NCBI RefSeq assembly: GCF_042685645.1 | Contig: NZ_JBHUNX010000001.1 | Location: 1,178,001-1,242,000, forward strand | Length of the DNA stretch: 64,000 nt | Source: Salininema proteolyticum | GTDB lineage: Bacteria > Actinomycetota > Actinomycetes > Mycobacteriales > Micromonosporaceae | Direction: 5' to 3' | Shown here: one piece after another, positions 34,639 through 42,055 of the stretch | Layout of the letters: each line of letters opens with the position of its first letter | Position numbering within the stretch: position 1 is the stretch's first letter | The notes under the pieces: model-generated | Database searches by the model: none | What the model was told of the DNA's origin: nothing | Seen by the model: the letters and a program-made list of their open reading frames with translations, nothing else | Made by a program: the position numbers and the translations under genes

Positions 34639-35004
34639 GTGGCACGTGTGAAGCGTTCGGTGAACGCCCAGAAGAAGCGTCGCACCGTACTCGAGGAGGC
34701 CAAGGGGTACCGCGGCCAGCGCTCGCGCCTTTACCGCAAGGCCAAGGAGCAGCTGCTGCACTCCTACACGTACTCCTACCGCGACCGCAAGGCCCGCAAG
34801 CGCGAGTTCCGCAAGCTCTGGATCACGCGCATCAACGCGGCCGCCCGCGCGAACGGCATGACGTACAACCGCTTCATGCAGGGCCTGAAGCTCGCCGAGG
34901 TCGAGGTCGACCGCAAGATCCTCGCCGACATGGCCGTCAACGACGCCGACGCCTTCGCCGCTCTGGTGACCGTCGCGCGCGAGGCCCTGCCGGCCGAGAA
35001 GTAA
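34639..35004 (+). CDS. rplT: 50S ribosomal protein L20
   Basis: This 121-residue L20 starts with GTG and has CGAGGAGAAG upstream. ARVKRSVNAQKKRR, YRGQRSRLYRKAKEQ and NRFMQGLKLAEVEVDRK are diagnostic. L20 is an early 23S rRNA assembly protein and represses this operon in some bacteria. Confidence 0.98.
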   Translation: MARVKRSVNAQKKRRTVLEEAKGYRGQRSRLYRKAKEQLLHSYTYSYRDRKARKREFRKLWITRINAAARANGMTYNRFMQGLKLAEVEVDRKILADMAVNDADAFAALVTVAREALPAEK

Positions 35005-35012
35005 ACGGCAGA

Positions 35013-35804
35013 ATGACGGATTCGCAACCCGGGACCGAGGCGTTCACCATACGCTCGTCCCGGGTTTCCGCTGCCCGCAAACTGGTGCGCCGCCGCGCCC
35101 GCGACAAGGAGCGCAAGTTCCTCGCCGAAGGGCCGCAGGCGATCCGCGAGGCGCTGGCCGCCGGAGCCGTCCGCGAGCTGTTCTACACCGAGCGGGTGCT
35201 CTCCCGCCACGCCGACCTGGTCCGCGAGGCCCCGCGCTCCGCTCTGGTGACCGAGGAGGCGCTCGCCGCGCTCGCCGAGACCGTGACCCCGCAGGGCATG
35301 GTGGCCGTCTGCGACTACCTCGAGTGCCTCCTGCCGCCCGACCCGCGCCTGGTGGTCGTGCTGGACCGGATCTCGGACCCGGGCAACGCCGGGACGATCC
35401 TGCGGGCGGCCGACGCCGCCGGAGCCGACCTGGTCGTCTTCGGCTCGGACTCGGTGGACCCCTACAACGGCAAGTGCGTGCGCTCCTCAGCGGGGAGCCT
35501 CTTCCACCTGCCCGTCATGCGCGGCGCCGACACAGGGGAGGCGCTGAGCCTCTTCGACGCGCAGGTGCTGGCGGCTGCCGCCGACGGCGAGGACGTCTTC
35601 GCCCTGCGCGACTCCGGCGACCTGGCCGCGCCCACGGTGTGGCTGTTCGGCTCGGAGCCCCACGGCCTCGACGACGACACCGCCGGGCTGGCGCACCGCA
35701 AGGTGGGCGTGCCGATCTGGGGAGGGGCCGAGAGCCTCAACCTGGGCGTCGCCGCGGGAGTGTGCCTCTACACCACGGCGGCCGAGCAGCGGAAGCCCTC
35801 TTAG
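35013..35804 (+). CDS. TrmH/SpoU-family RNA 2'-O-methyltransferase
   Basis: This 263-residue SPOUT methyltransferase uses SAM. It has an N-terminal substrate-binding domain (KFLAEGPQAIREAL, about 36-49) and the knot domain with motif 1 LDRISDPGNAGTILRAADAAGA (about 116-137), motif 2 LFGSEPHGL (about 212) and motif 3 IWGGAESLNLGVAAG (about 231-245). The family modifies rRNA or tRNA; the exact site is unknown. It starts eight bases after rplT, so it is co-transcribed with the translation cluster, a common actinomycete arrangement. Confidence 0.92.
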   Translation: MTDSQPGTEAFTIRSSRVSAARKLVRRRARDKERKFLAEGPQAIREALAAGAVRELFYTERVLSRHADLVREAPRSALVTEEALAALAETVTPQGMVAVCDYLECLLPPDPRLVVVLDRISDPGNAGTILRAADAAGADLVVFGSDSVDPYNGKCVRSSAGSLFHLPVMRGADTGEALSLFDAQVLAAAADGEDVFALRDSGDLAAPTVWLFGSEPHGLDDDTAGLAHRKVGVPIWGGAESLNLGVAAGVCLYTTAAEQRKPS

Positions 35805-35816
35805 GCCCGGCTGCGC

Positions 35817-35978
35817 TATACTGGTCCCGTGCTTATGCGTCGTGGAGAGTTTATGCGGCCCGCTCGGAGCGGGCTCGCGATCTCGTAGTACGCGACGCGC
35901 TCCGGGTGGGCTGCGGTGGAACCGCACGACTCCGTCTTAGTCTTTCTTTTGTAGACGATCCCACCAGGAGAGAATCTG
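35817..35978 (+). promoter_or_regulatory. T-box-like, SD-sequestering leader of pheST
   Basis: A TATACT -10 box (35817-35822) is followed by a ~150-base leader. It contains a perfect GCCCGCT/AGCGGGC hairpin, the T-box core GGTGGAACCGC (35915-35925) and a trailing CCGTC. CTCCGGGTGGG (35900-35910) is complementary to CCCACCAGGAG (35960-35970), the pheS Shine-Dalgarno region, with one mismatch. The layout fits a short-Stem-I, translational T-box that senses uncharged tRNA-Phe. TTT at 35850-35852 is a possible specifier codon. The T-box assignment is based on the core motif and context. Confidence 0.5.
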
Positions 35979-37079
35979 ATGAGCGACAAGCCCGCACCCG
36001 CCTCCCCGCCCGCACCCGGTGCGAGCGGCGAGCCCGCCGCGCTGCTGGAGCCGGAGGCGCTGGACTCCGCGCTGGCCGAGGCCGAGAAGGCCTTCGGCGC
36101 GGCGGACACTTTGGACGAACTGGCCGCGGCCAAGAGCGCGCACCTGGGCGACAAGTCCCCGATCCTGCTGGCGCGCCGCGCCATCGGCTCTATCCCCGGG
36201 CCCGAGCGGGGCCCGGCCGGCAAGCGCGTGAACGCCGCCCGCCAAGCCGCGCAGGAGTCCTTCGACTCCCGCAAGGCCCGCCTGGAGGCCGAAGAGGCGC
36301 TGCGGATCCTCAACGAGGAGACCGTCGACGTCACCGCGCGCACCCCGCGCCGCCGCCAGGGCGCCCGCCACCCCGTGAACGTCCAGATGGACCGCATCGC
36401 CGACCTGTTCGCCGCCATGGGCTTCTCCATCGGCGACGGCCCCGAGCTCGAGCTCGAGTGGTTCAACTTCGACGCGCTCAACATCCACCCCGACCACCCG
36501 GCGCGGACGATGATGGACACTTTCCACATCGCCGACGCCAAGGGCGGGCAGGGGTCGAACCTGGTGCTGCGCACGCACACCTCGACCGTCCAGATCCACA
36601 CCATGCTCAACCAGGAGCCGCCGATCTACACGGTCGCGCCGGGCCGCGTGTACCGCACCGACGAGGTCGACTCGACGCACTCGCCGGTCTTCCACCAGAC
36701 CGAGGGCCTGGTGGTCGACAAGGGCATCACCATGGCCGATCTGCGCGGCACCCTGGACCACTTCGCCCGCGCGCTGTTCGGCCCGGAGGCCGAGACGCGC
36801 CTGCGCCCGTCCTACTTCCCGTTCACCGAGCCCAGCGCCGAGGTCGACGTGTGGTTCTCCGAGCACAAGGACGGCCCCCGCTGGATCGAGTGGGGCGGCT
36901 GCGGCATGGTCAACCCGCGCGTCCTGCGCGCCTGCGGCATCGACCCGGACGTCTACTCCGGCTTCGCGTTCGGCATGGGCGTGGAGCGGGCCCTCATGCT
37001 GCGCCACGGCATCGGAGACCTGCGAGACATCATCGACGGCGACGTCCGCTTCCCGGCGGGCCTGCGAGTGGAGGAATAA
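35979..37079 (+). CDS. pheS: phenylalanine--tRNA ligase alpha subunit
   Basis: This 366-residue class II synthetase subunit charges tRNA-Phe together with PheT. The N-terminal coiled coil is followed by class II motif 1 (HPVNVQMDRIADLFAAMGF), motif 2 (GRVYRTDEVDSTHSPVFHQTEGL, about 222-244) and motif 3 (GFAFGMGVERALML, about 328-341). AGGAGAGAATCTG precedes the ATG, and this SD can pair with the upstream leader. The first ~20 residues are Pro/Ala-rich. pheT follows after seven bases. Confidence 0.98.
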   Translation: MSDKPAPASPPAPGASGEPAALLEPEALDSALAEAEKAFGAADTLDELAAAKSAHLGDKSPILLARRAIGSIPGPERGPAGKRVNAARQAAQESFDSRKARLEAEEALRILNEETVDVTARTPRRRQGARHPVNVQMDRIADLFAAMGFSIGDGPELELEWFNFDALNIHPDHPARTMMDTFHIADAKGGQGSNLVLRTHTSTVQIHTMLNQEPPIYTVAPGRVYRTDEVDSTHSPVFHQTEGLVVDKGITMADLRGTLDHFARALFGPEAETRLRPSYFPFTEPSAEVDVWFSEHKDGPRWIEWGGCGMVNPRVLRACGIDPDVYSGFAFGMGVERALMLRHGIGDLRDIIDGDVRFPAGLRVEE

Positions 37080-37086
37080 GAGAGAC

Positions 37087-39552
37087 ATGTACATTCCCGT
37101 TTCCTGGCTCAGAGAGTACGCCGCCCTTCCCGAGGGGCTGAGCGAACAGCGCCTCGACGAGGCCTTCGTCGACGCCGGCCTCGAGGTCGAGTCCGTGGAG
37201 AACCTCCGCGAGCGCGTCACCGGCCCGCTCGTGGTCGGCCGCGTCCGGTCGATCGAAGAGCTCACCGAGTTCAAGAAGCCCATCCGCCACTGCATGGTCG
37301 ACGTGGGCAACGACGAGCCGCAGTCGATCATCTGCGGCGCCCGCAACTTCGCCGAGGGCGACCTGGTCGTCGTGGCGCTGCCCGGCTCGGTGCTGCCCGG
37401 CGACTTCGCCATCGGCGCGCGCAAGACCTACGGGCGCATGTCCGAGGGCATGATCGCCTCCGAGCGCGAGCTGGGCCTGTCCGACGAGCACTCCGGCATC
37501 ATCGTCTTGGAGGAGGGCACGCCCGGCGAGGACGCCCGACCGGTCATCGGCCTGGACGAGACGGTGTTCGAACTGAACATTACCCCGGACATGGGCTACT
37601 GCTTCTCGCTGCGCGGGGTCGCGCGCGAGACCGCCCACCAGCTGGGGGTCGCGTTCACCGATCCGGCCACCCGCGCCGAGGAACCCAAGGCCACCGAGGC
37701 CGGCCCGTGGCCGCTGTCGGTCGAGACCGCCAACTGCTCGCGCTTCGCTCTGCGGGCCGTGGAGGGCGTCGACCCTGACGCCAAGAGCCCGGGGTGGATG
37801 GCTCAGCGCCTGACGCAGGCGGGCATGCGTCCGATCAGCCTGGCGGTGGACGTCACCAACTACGTCATGCTGGAGCTGGGGCAGCCGCTGCACGCCTTCG
37901 ACCGCGACAAGCTCCGGGGCGGGCTGGTGGTGCGGCAGGCCGAACAGGGCGAGAAGCTGACCACCCTGGACGACGTGGTCCGCCCGCTCGACGCGGAGGA
38001 CACCGTCATCTGCGACGACACCGGGGCGATCTCCCTGGCCGGCGTCATGGGCGGTTCCACGAGCGAAGTCGGCGACGGCACCGTGAACGTGCTGTTGGAG
38101 GGCGCCTACTGGGACCCGACGGCGATCGCGCGAACGAGCAGGCGCCACAAGCTGATCTCGGAGGCGTCCAAGCGCTATGAGCGCGGCGCGGACGCGGACC
38201 TGTGCGCCATCGCGATCCAGTACGCCGCCGACCTGCTGGTGCGGCACGGCGGGGGAAGGCTCGTCGAGGCCGTGACCGACTGGGACGAGCGCAAGCCGCG
38301 CGAGCACGTGCTGCTTCCGGTCACCGAGCCGACCCGGATCGTCGGCGTCGAGTACTCGCGCGAAAAGGTCGTCGCGATGCTGGAGGCCGCCGGCTGCGCG
38401 GTCGATGGCGTCGACCCCCTCATGGTCACGCCGCCCAGCTGGCGTCCGGACCTGACTGACCCCGCCGACCTGGTGGAGGAGGTCGTTCGCCTGGACGGCT
38501 ACCAGCATGTGCCGAGCACGCTGCCGCGCGCCGCCGAGGGCACGGGCCTGACCCGGCCGCAGCGCCGCCGCCGCGCCGTGGCGACCGCGCTGGCCGACAA
38601 CGGGCTGGTGGAGCTGTACACCTTCCCGTTCGTCGACCCGAAGCGGCACGACGACTTCAAACTGGGCTCGGACGACGAGCGCCGCAGCGCCCTGTCAGTG
38701 CTCAACCCGCTGGACTCCTCCGCCTCCCAGATGCGCACGAGCGTTCTGGCGACGCTGGTCGACTCGGTGCGGCTGAACCTGGACCGGGGCGCCAAGGACG
38801 TCGCGGTGTTCGAGGACGGCCTGGTGTTCCGCCCCCAGAACGGCTGGGGCGAGCGGGAGGTCGTGGACCTGCCGGTGTCACGGCGTCCGGAGGACGAGTA
38901 CATCGAGCTGGCCATGAAGCGCCTGCCCGAGCAGCCGCGCCACGTCGCGGCCGTCCTGACCGGACAGGCGCAGAGCGCCGGGGTCGGCAGCGAGGCGCGG
39001 GCCTGGGACTGGTCGGACGCGGTCGACGTCGCCGACGTCGTGGCCGACGCGTGCGGTGTCGAGTTCACCGTGCGCCAAGGCGAGCGGGCACCGTGGCACC
39101 CGGGCCGGTGCGCCGAGGTCCTCTGCGGTGGAGAGGTCGTCGGTTACGCCGGCGAGCTGCACCCGGAGGTGTGCGAGGCGCTCGGACTGCCGAAGCGGAC
39201 CGCGGCGATGGAGTTGGACCTGAGTGCCGTGCCGTTCCCCGGCACCGCGCAGGCGCCGGTCATCTCGCATTACCCGGTGACGCTCATCGACGTCGCCCTG
39301 GTCGTGGGCGAGGACGTCCCGGCCGGAGAGGTCGGCCGCGCGCTAACCGAGGGCGCGGGGGAGCTGCTGGACGGTCTGGAGCTGTTCGACGTCTACCGCG
39401 GTGAGAAGCTCGGCGAGGGCAAGAAGTCCCTGGCGTTCAAGATGGAGCTGAGGGCCGGCGACCGGACTCTGACGAACGAGGAGGGCGTCGAGGTCCGCGA
39501 CCGCGCGGTCGCGGTGGCCGCCGAGCGGTTCGGCGCCCAGATGCGCGGCTGA
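37087..39552 (+). CDS. pheT: phenylalanine--tRNA ligase beta subunit
   Basis: This 821-residue PheT is full length. The N-terminal start (MYIPVSWLREYAALP) leads into the tRNA-binding OB domain, a B3/B4 editing domain (about 210-390), B5, the catalytic-like core and the C-terminal anticodon-binding FDX-ACB domain (ISHYPVTLIDVALVV...). AAGAGAGAC precedes the ATG. arg biosynthesis genes, which often follow pheT in actinomycetes, are absent; an AT-rich duplicated region follows instead. Confidence 0.98.
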   Translation: MYIPVSWLREYAALPEGLSEQRLDEAFVDAGLEVESVENLRERVTGPLVVGRVRSIEELTEFKKPIRHCMVDVGNDEPQSIICGARNFAEGDLVVVALPGSVLPGDFAIGARKTYGRMSEGMIASERELGLSDEHSGIIVLEEGTPGEDARPVIGLDETVFELNITPDMGYCFSLRGVARETAHQLGVAFTDPATRAEEPKATEAGPWPLSVETANCSRFALRAVEGVDPDAKSPGWMAQRLTQAGMRPISLAVDVTNYVMLELGQPLHAFDRDKLRGGLVVRQAEQGEKLTTLDDVVRPLDAEDTVICDDTGAISLAGVMGGSTSEVGDGTVNVLLEGAYWDPTAIARTSRRHKLISEASKRYERGADADLCAIAIQYAADLLVRHGGGRLVEAVTDWDERKPREHVLLPVTEPTRIVGVEYSREKVVAMLEAAGCAVDGVDPLMVTPPSWRPDLTDPADLVEEVVRLDGYQHVPSTLPRAAEGTGLTRPQRRRRAVATALADNGLVELYTFPFVDPKRHDDFKLGSDDERRSALSVLNPLDSSASQMRTSVLATLVDSVRLNLDRGAKDVAVFEDGLVFRPQNGWGEREVVDLPVSRRPEDEYIELAMKRLPEQPRHVAAVLTGQAQSAGVGSEARAWDWSDAVDVADVVADACGVEFTVRQGERAPWHPGRCAEVLCGGEVVGYAGELHPEVCEALGLPKRTAAMELDLSAVPFPGTAQAPVISHYPVTLIDVALVVGEDVPAGEVGRALTEGAGELLDGLELFDVYRGEKLGEGKKSLAFKMELRAGDRTLTNEEGVEVRDRAVAVAAERFGAQMRG

Positions 39553-39585
39553 CAGAACCGACAGGCTGAAGCGCCGTGGATATGT

Positions 39586-39614
39586 TCATGGCGGGGGCCA
39601 GGCCCCCGCCATGA
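39586..39614. terminator. perfect hairpin after pheT, also end of copy 1 small gene
   Basis: Arms 39586-39599 and 39601-39614 are perfectly complementary (14 bases, TCATGGCGGGGGCC type) around a single central base. It can end pheT and the convergent small gene. A near copy with 13-bp arms is at 40158-40186. Confidence 0.7.
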
Positions 39615-39873
39615 CATGTCCCGTGTGGGTTCCGGGAGAAGCTTGACAGCCCCTCCCGGGACCTGATAATTTTAATGTGTTGTTTTTTGTTGGGCTTGTT
39701 GACTTGAGTATCCGCATTGCGGTCTCGACGTCAACAGGCCTTTTTTGTATCCTTGGAATTCCTTCGTTATCCCGGTACTCGACCCATTCCAAACGGTCCG
39801 GGCGGAGTTCGGTCGGAGTTCCGAAGTCCTTCAAGGTGTACGCCAAGGCCGGTGCCCAGTCTTCCTTCCACAT
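39586..39873 (-). CDS. small protein of unknown function, duplicated locus copy 1
   Basis: This 95-residue frame starts at ATG 39873 after a near-perfect AGGAGGTGA, four bases away. The conserved part (residues 1-65) contains LAYTLKDFGTPTELRPDRLEWVEY, then RIQKRPVDVETAMRILKST. The last ~30 residues run into the terminator hairpin and may not be conserved. I do not recognise the family; it is mixed alpha/beta, slightly charged, with no signal or membrane segment. A TATAAT box lies 64-69 bases upstream. A frameshifted paralogue lies 571 bases away. Confidence 0.65.
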   Translation of the reverse strand: MWKEDWAPALAYTLKDFGTPTELRPDRLEWVEYRDNEGIPRIQKRPVDVETAMRILKSTSPTKNNTLKLSGPGRGCQASPGTHTGHVMAGAWPPP

Positions 39874-39936
39874 CAAATCACCTCCTCTCTTCAGAGAGTC
39901 GGTGCCGGCCCCACGGGACGCGAAGCCGGTGAGGCG

Positions 39937-39942
39937 ATTATA
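39937..39942 (-). promoter_or_regulatory. TATAAT box of copy 1 small gene
   Basis: A consensus -10 hexamer on the minus strand lies in the 71-bp block that is identical in both copies. The strict conservation of this block points to promoter or operator function. Confidence 0.6.
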
Positions 39943-39981
39943 AAAGGACCGGATATTCGAACTCTTATCGGATCCCTTGTA

Positions 39982-40157
39982 TACGCGTCAATCTTTATTG
40001 GATAGAACAGTTGTTTTTGATGGGGTGCGCATGTAAAGCTCAATGACGGCGTGGCATTACCGATGAGGGGTTGTTTGGTGCGATGTTCCCCGTGTATTGC
40101 AGGAGCGAGGTCGATGTTGTCCTGGGGTTTCGGCAGTCCGACATGCCGCACGGAAGC
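39982..40157. other. unique AT-rich spacer between the two repeat copies
   Basis: These 176 bases separate the duplicated segments. An open frame on the minus strand crosses it (40151 to 39891), but it runs through the promoter of copy 1 and has no good start site, so I see no gene here. Confidence 0.4.
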
Positions 40158-40245
40158 TCATGGCGGGGGCGCGGCCCCCGCCATGACGTGTCCCGTGTGG
40201 GTTCCGGGAGCGGCTTGACAGCCCCTCCCGGAACCTGTAAATTAA

Positions 40246-40444
40246 CTAATGGTTGTTTTGTATGGCCTCGTCGACTTGAGGATCCGCCGAGCGGTGTCAA
40301 CGTCGACGGGCTTTTTTGTATCCTCTGCCGACCTTCGTTCTCCTGGAACTTAACCCATTCCAAACGGTCTGGGAGGAGTTCGGTTGGAATTCCGAAGTCC
40401 CTCAAGGAATACGCCAAAGCCGCGGCCAAATCGCCACCTTTCAT
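40246..40444 (-). pseudogene. frameshifted paralogue of the duplicated small gene, copy 2
   Basis: ATG 40444, with AAGGGGTGA upstream, opens MKGGDLAAALAYSLRDFG then PTELLPDRLEWVKF, matching copy 1 well. At a run of six A (minus strand, 40312-40317) the homologous reading continues only in the -1 frame (KKPVDVDTARRILKST) and ends at 40246. In the zero frame the protein runs on to 40040 without similarity. It is either a one-base deletion pseudogene or a case of -1 slippage on A6G. Confidence 0.6.
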
Positions 40445-40507
40445 TAATTCACCCCTTCTCCTATGAGAGTTGGCGCCGGCTCCACGGGACGCGAAGCCGG
40501 TGAGGCG

Positions 40508-40513
40508 ATTATA
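40508..40513 (-). promoter_or_regulatory. TATAAT box of copy 2 small gene
   Basis: The same -10 hexamer as in copy 1, inside the identical 71-bp block, 64-69 bases before the copy 2 start. Confidence 0.6.
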
Positions 40514-40708
40514 AAAGGACCGGATATTCGAACTCTTATCGGATCCCTTGTAGCACAAAGAGCGACCATCGAATGGAACAGGTGTTTTCAACAGTTGGCA
40601 ATTGTTCGGGCAATCCGATAAGTGATTGAGTATGGCTCACAGGGGTGGCCGGACATCGGTAAGTTTGAGATTCGAGCCGGGTCTCCGCCGGGCGGACCGT
40701 TATCGTTC

Positions 40709-41410
40709 TCAGTGCTCCAGGATCGCGGCGCGGACTTCGCTCAGCAGCTCCCTCATGGCCGTTTCGGCGCCTTCGGAATCGGCGCGAGAGATGTAGCGCG
40801 CGACCTCTTCGTGGAGGTCGAGAGCCTCGGGCTCGGGGTGCTCCGGCATGAGCCCGAGCTGGGTCCGCCCCTCCAGGACGATCGCGACCACATCGGACAG
40901 CGCCGCGAACATCTCGTTCCCGCTGGCCTCCAGGAGCAGGCGGTGGAACTCCTGGTCGCGTTCCATGAACTCCTCCAGGTCGCCCTTCTCTCCCAGTCGG
41001 CGCATCTCGCGTGACAGCTCGACCAGTCGCTCGCGCTGGTCGCCGGAGGCCTTGATCGCGGCCGCGCTGGTCGCCATGGGCTCCACGGCGATGCGCAGCT
41101 CGGTGAGCGTGCGCAGCTGGGCGTCCCTGTTCTCTCCCGAAAGGCGCCACCAGATGAGCTTGGGGTCGTAGACGTTCCAGTTCTCCGGCGGTTGGACCAT
41201 GATGCCGACGCGGCGCTTGGACCGCACCAGCCCCATCGACTCCAGGATCCGCATGGAGTCGCGCGCGACGGTTCGCGACACGCCGAAGCGATCCTGTATC
41301 TCCTCGAGCGTGAGAACGTGGCCGGGGCACAACCGCCCGTTCGCGATGCCTTTGCCGAGAGAGTCGACGACTGGGCTGTGGAGGACGGTTGTGGTGCGGT
41401 TCGTCGGCAT
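40709..41410 (-). CDS. GntR/FadR-family regulator of the gluconate genes
   Basis: This 233-residue protein has an N-terminal winged helix (LTLEEIQDRFGVSRTVARDSMRIL, about 33-56) and a C-terminal all-helical FCD ligand domain (EPMATSAAAI near 110, DQEFHRLLLEASGN near 150-163, with His/Asp positions typical for metal and carboxylate binding). It is divergent from gluconokinase and permease genes and is therefore the probable gluconate-responsive repressor. The 92-base gap contains AT-rich, partly repeated AAAGGTA-type elements (minus strand) that may be its operator. Confidence 0.9.
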   Translation of the reverse strand: MPTNRTTTVLHSPVVDSLGKGIANGRLCPGHVLTLEEIQDRFGVSRTVARDSMRILESMGLVRSKRRVGIMVQPPENWNVYDPKLIWWRLSGENRDAQLRTLTELRIAVEPMATSAAAIKASGDQRERLVELSREMRRLGEKGDLEEFMERDQEFHRLLLEASGNEMFAALSDVVAIVLEGRTQLGLMPEHPEPEALDLHEEVARYISRADSEGAETAMRELLSEVRAAILEH

Positions 41411-41502
41411 ATGTGAAGTCTACCGGCCATCAGTCGACAGTCGTTCAATTAAGTGCTACCTTTTTGTTTCAAAGATATTACCTTTCAATGGGGAGTGGTC
41501 GA

Positions 41503-42009
41503 ATGTCGTCGTGTCTGGTGGTCATGGGCGTCTCGGGGGTGGGCAAGAGCACCGTCTCGGCGCTGCTGGCCGAGGAACTCGGATGGATCCTGGCCGAGGG
41601 CGACTCGTTCCATCCCGCGGAGAACATCGCCAAGATGGCCGCGGGCACCCCGCTCACCGACACCGACCGCCGGCCCTGGCTAGCCGCGCTCCGCGACTGG
41701 ATCTCGGAACAGTCCGAAGCGGGGCGCAACGCCGTGGTGACCTGCTCGGCCCTGAAACGCTCGTACCGCGACATCCTCCGGCAGGCCGACGCCGACGTCC
41801 GGTTCGTCCACCTCAGCGCCGCCAGCGAAGAGGTGGGCCCGCGCCTGGCCGAGCGGACCGGCCACTTCATGCCGACCAGCCTGCTCGAGTCCCAGTACGC
41901 CGCCCTCGAACCGCTCGGGGACGACGAACCGGGGGCCTCCGTGCACGCGATCGGCACGCCGGAGGAGATCACGGAGCGAACGGTCAAGGAGCTCGGACTC
42001 CCCGCCTGA
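41503..42009 (+). CDS. gntK: gluconokinase
   Basis: This 168-residue enzyme phosphorylates D-gluconate to 6-phosphogluconate with ATP. The P-loop MGVSGVGKS is at residues 8-16, and EGDSFHPAENIAKMAAGTPLTD (about 33-54) is diagnostic of the GntK family. CSALKRSYRD near 87 is also typical. ATG 41503 is preceded by GGGGAG eight bases upstream; an ATG at 41488 would add five residues. It is followed by the permease gene. Confidence 0.95.
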   Translation: MSSCLVVMGVSGVGKSTVSALLAEELGWILAEGDSFHPAENIAKMAAGTPLTDTDRRPWLAALRDWISEQSEAGRNAVVTCSALKRSYRDILRQADADVRFVHLSAASEEVGPRLAERTGHFMPTSLLESQYAALEPLGDDEPGASVHAIGTPEEITERTVKELGLPA

Positions 42010-42055
42010 CGCACCCCGGACAGCCCGAACCGTTAAAGCAAAGGAGCTTTACCCG

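Larger units (their letters stand above)
39586..39981. repeat. direct duplication, copy 1 (396 bp)
   Basis: This segment is repeated at 40158-40552, offset 571-572 bases. The last 71 bases (39911-39981) are identical to 40482-40552; the rest is clearly similar with substitutions and small indels. Each copy contains, on the minus strand, a promoter, a strong Shine-Dalgarno sequence, a small gene and hairpins. GC is far below the window average. Confidence 0.9.
40158..40552. repeat. direct duplication, copy 2 (395 bp)
   Basis: This is the second copy of the segment at 39586-39981. It contains an additional perfect 11-bp hairpin (40200-40210 / 40225-40235) that is imperfect in copy 1, and the 13-bp hairpin 40158-40170 / 40174-40186. 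Confidence 0.9.

Noticed and set aside
35835..35888. Leader-peptide attenuation of pheST (17-codon frame)
   Set aside because: The frame has a single Phe codon and no good ribosome site; the T-box-like core and anti-SD pairing explain the leader better.
39891..40151. 86-codon minus-strand frame between the duplicated copies
   Set aside because: It crosses the conserved promoter block of copy 1, lacks a Shine-Dalgarno sequence and has no counterpart next to copy 2.
40040..40245. Zero-frame extension of the copy 2 small gene to 135 codons
   Set aside because: After the A-run the zero frame has no similarity to copy 1 and runs through two hairpins; the homologous reading is in the -1 frame.
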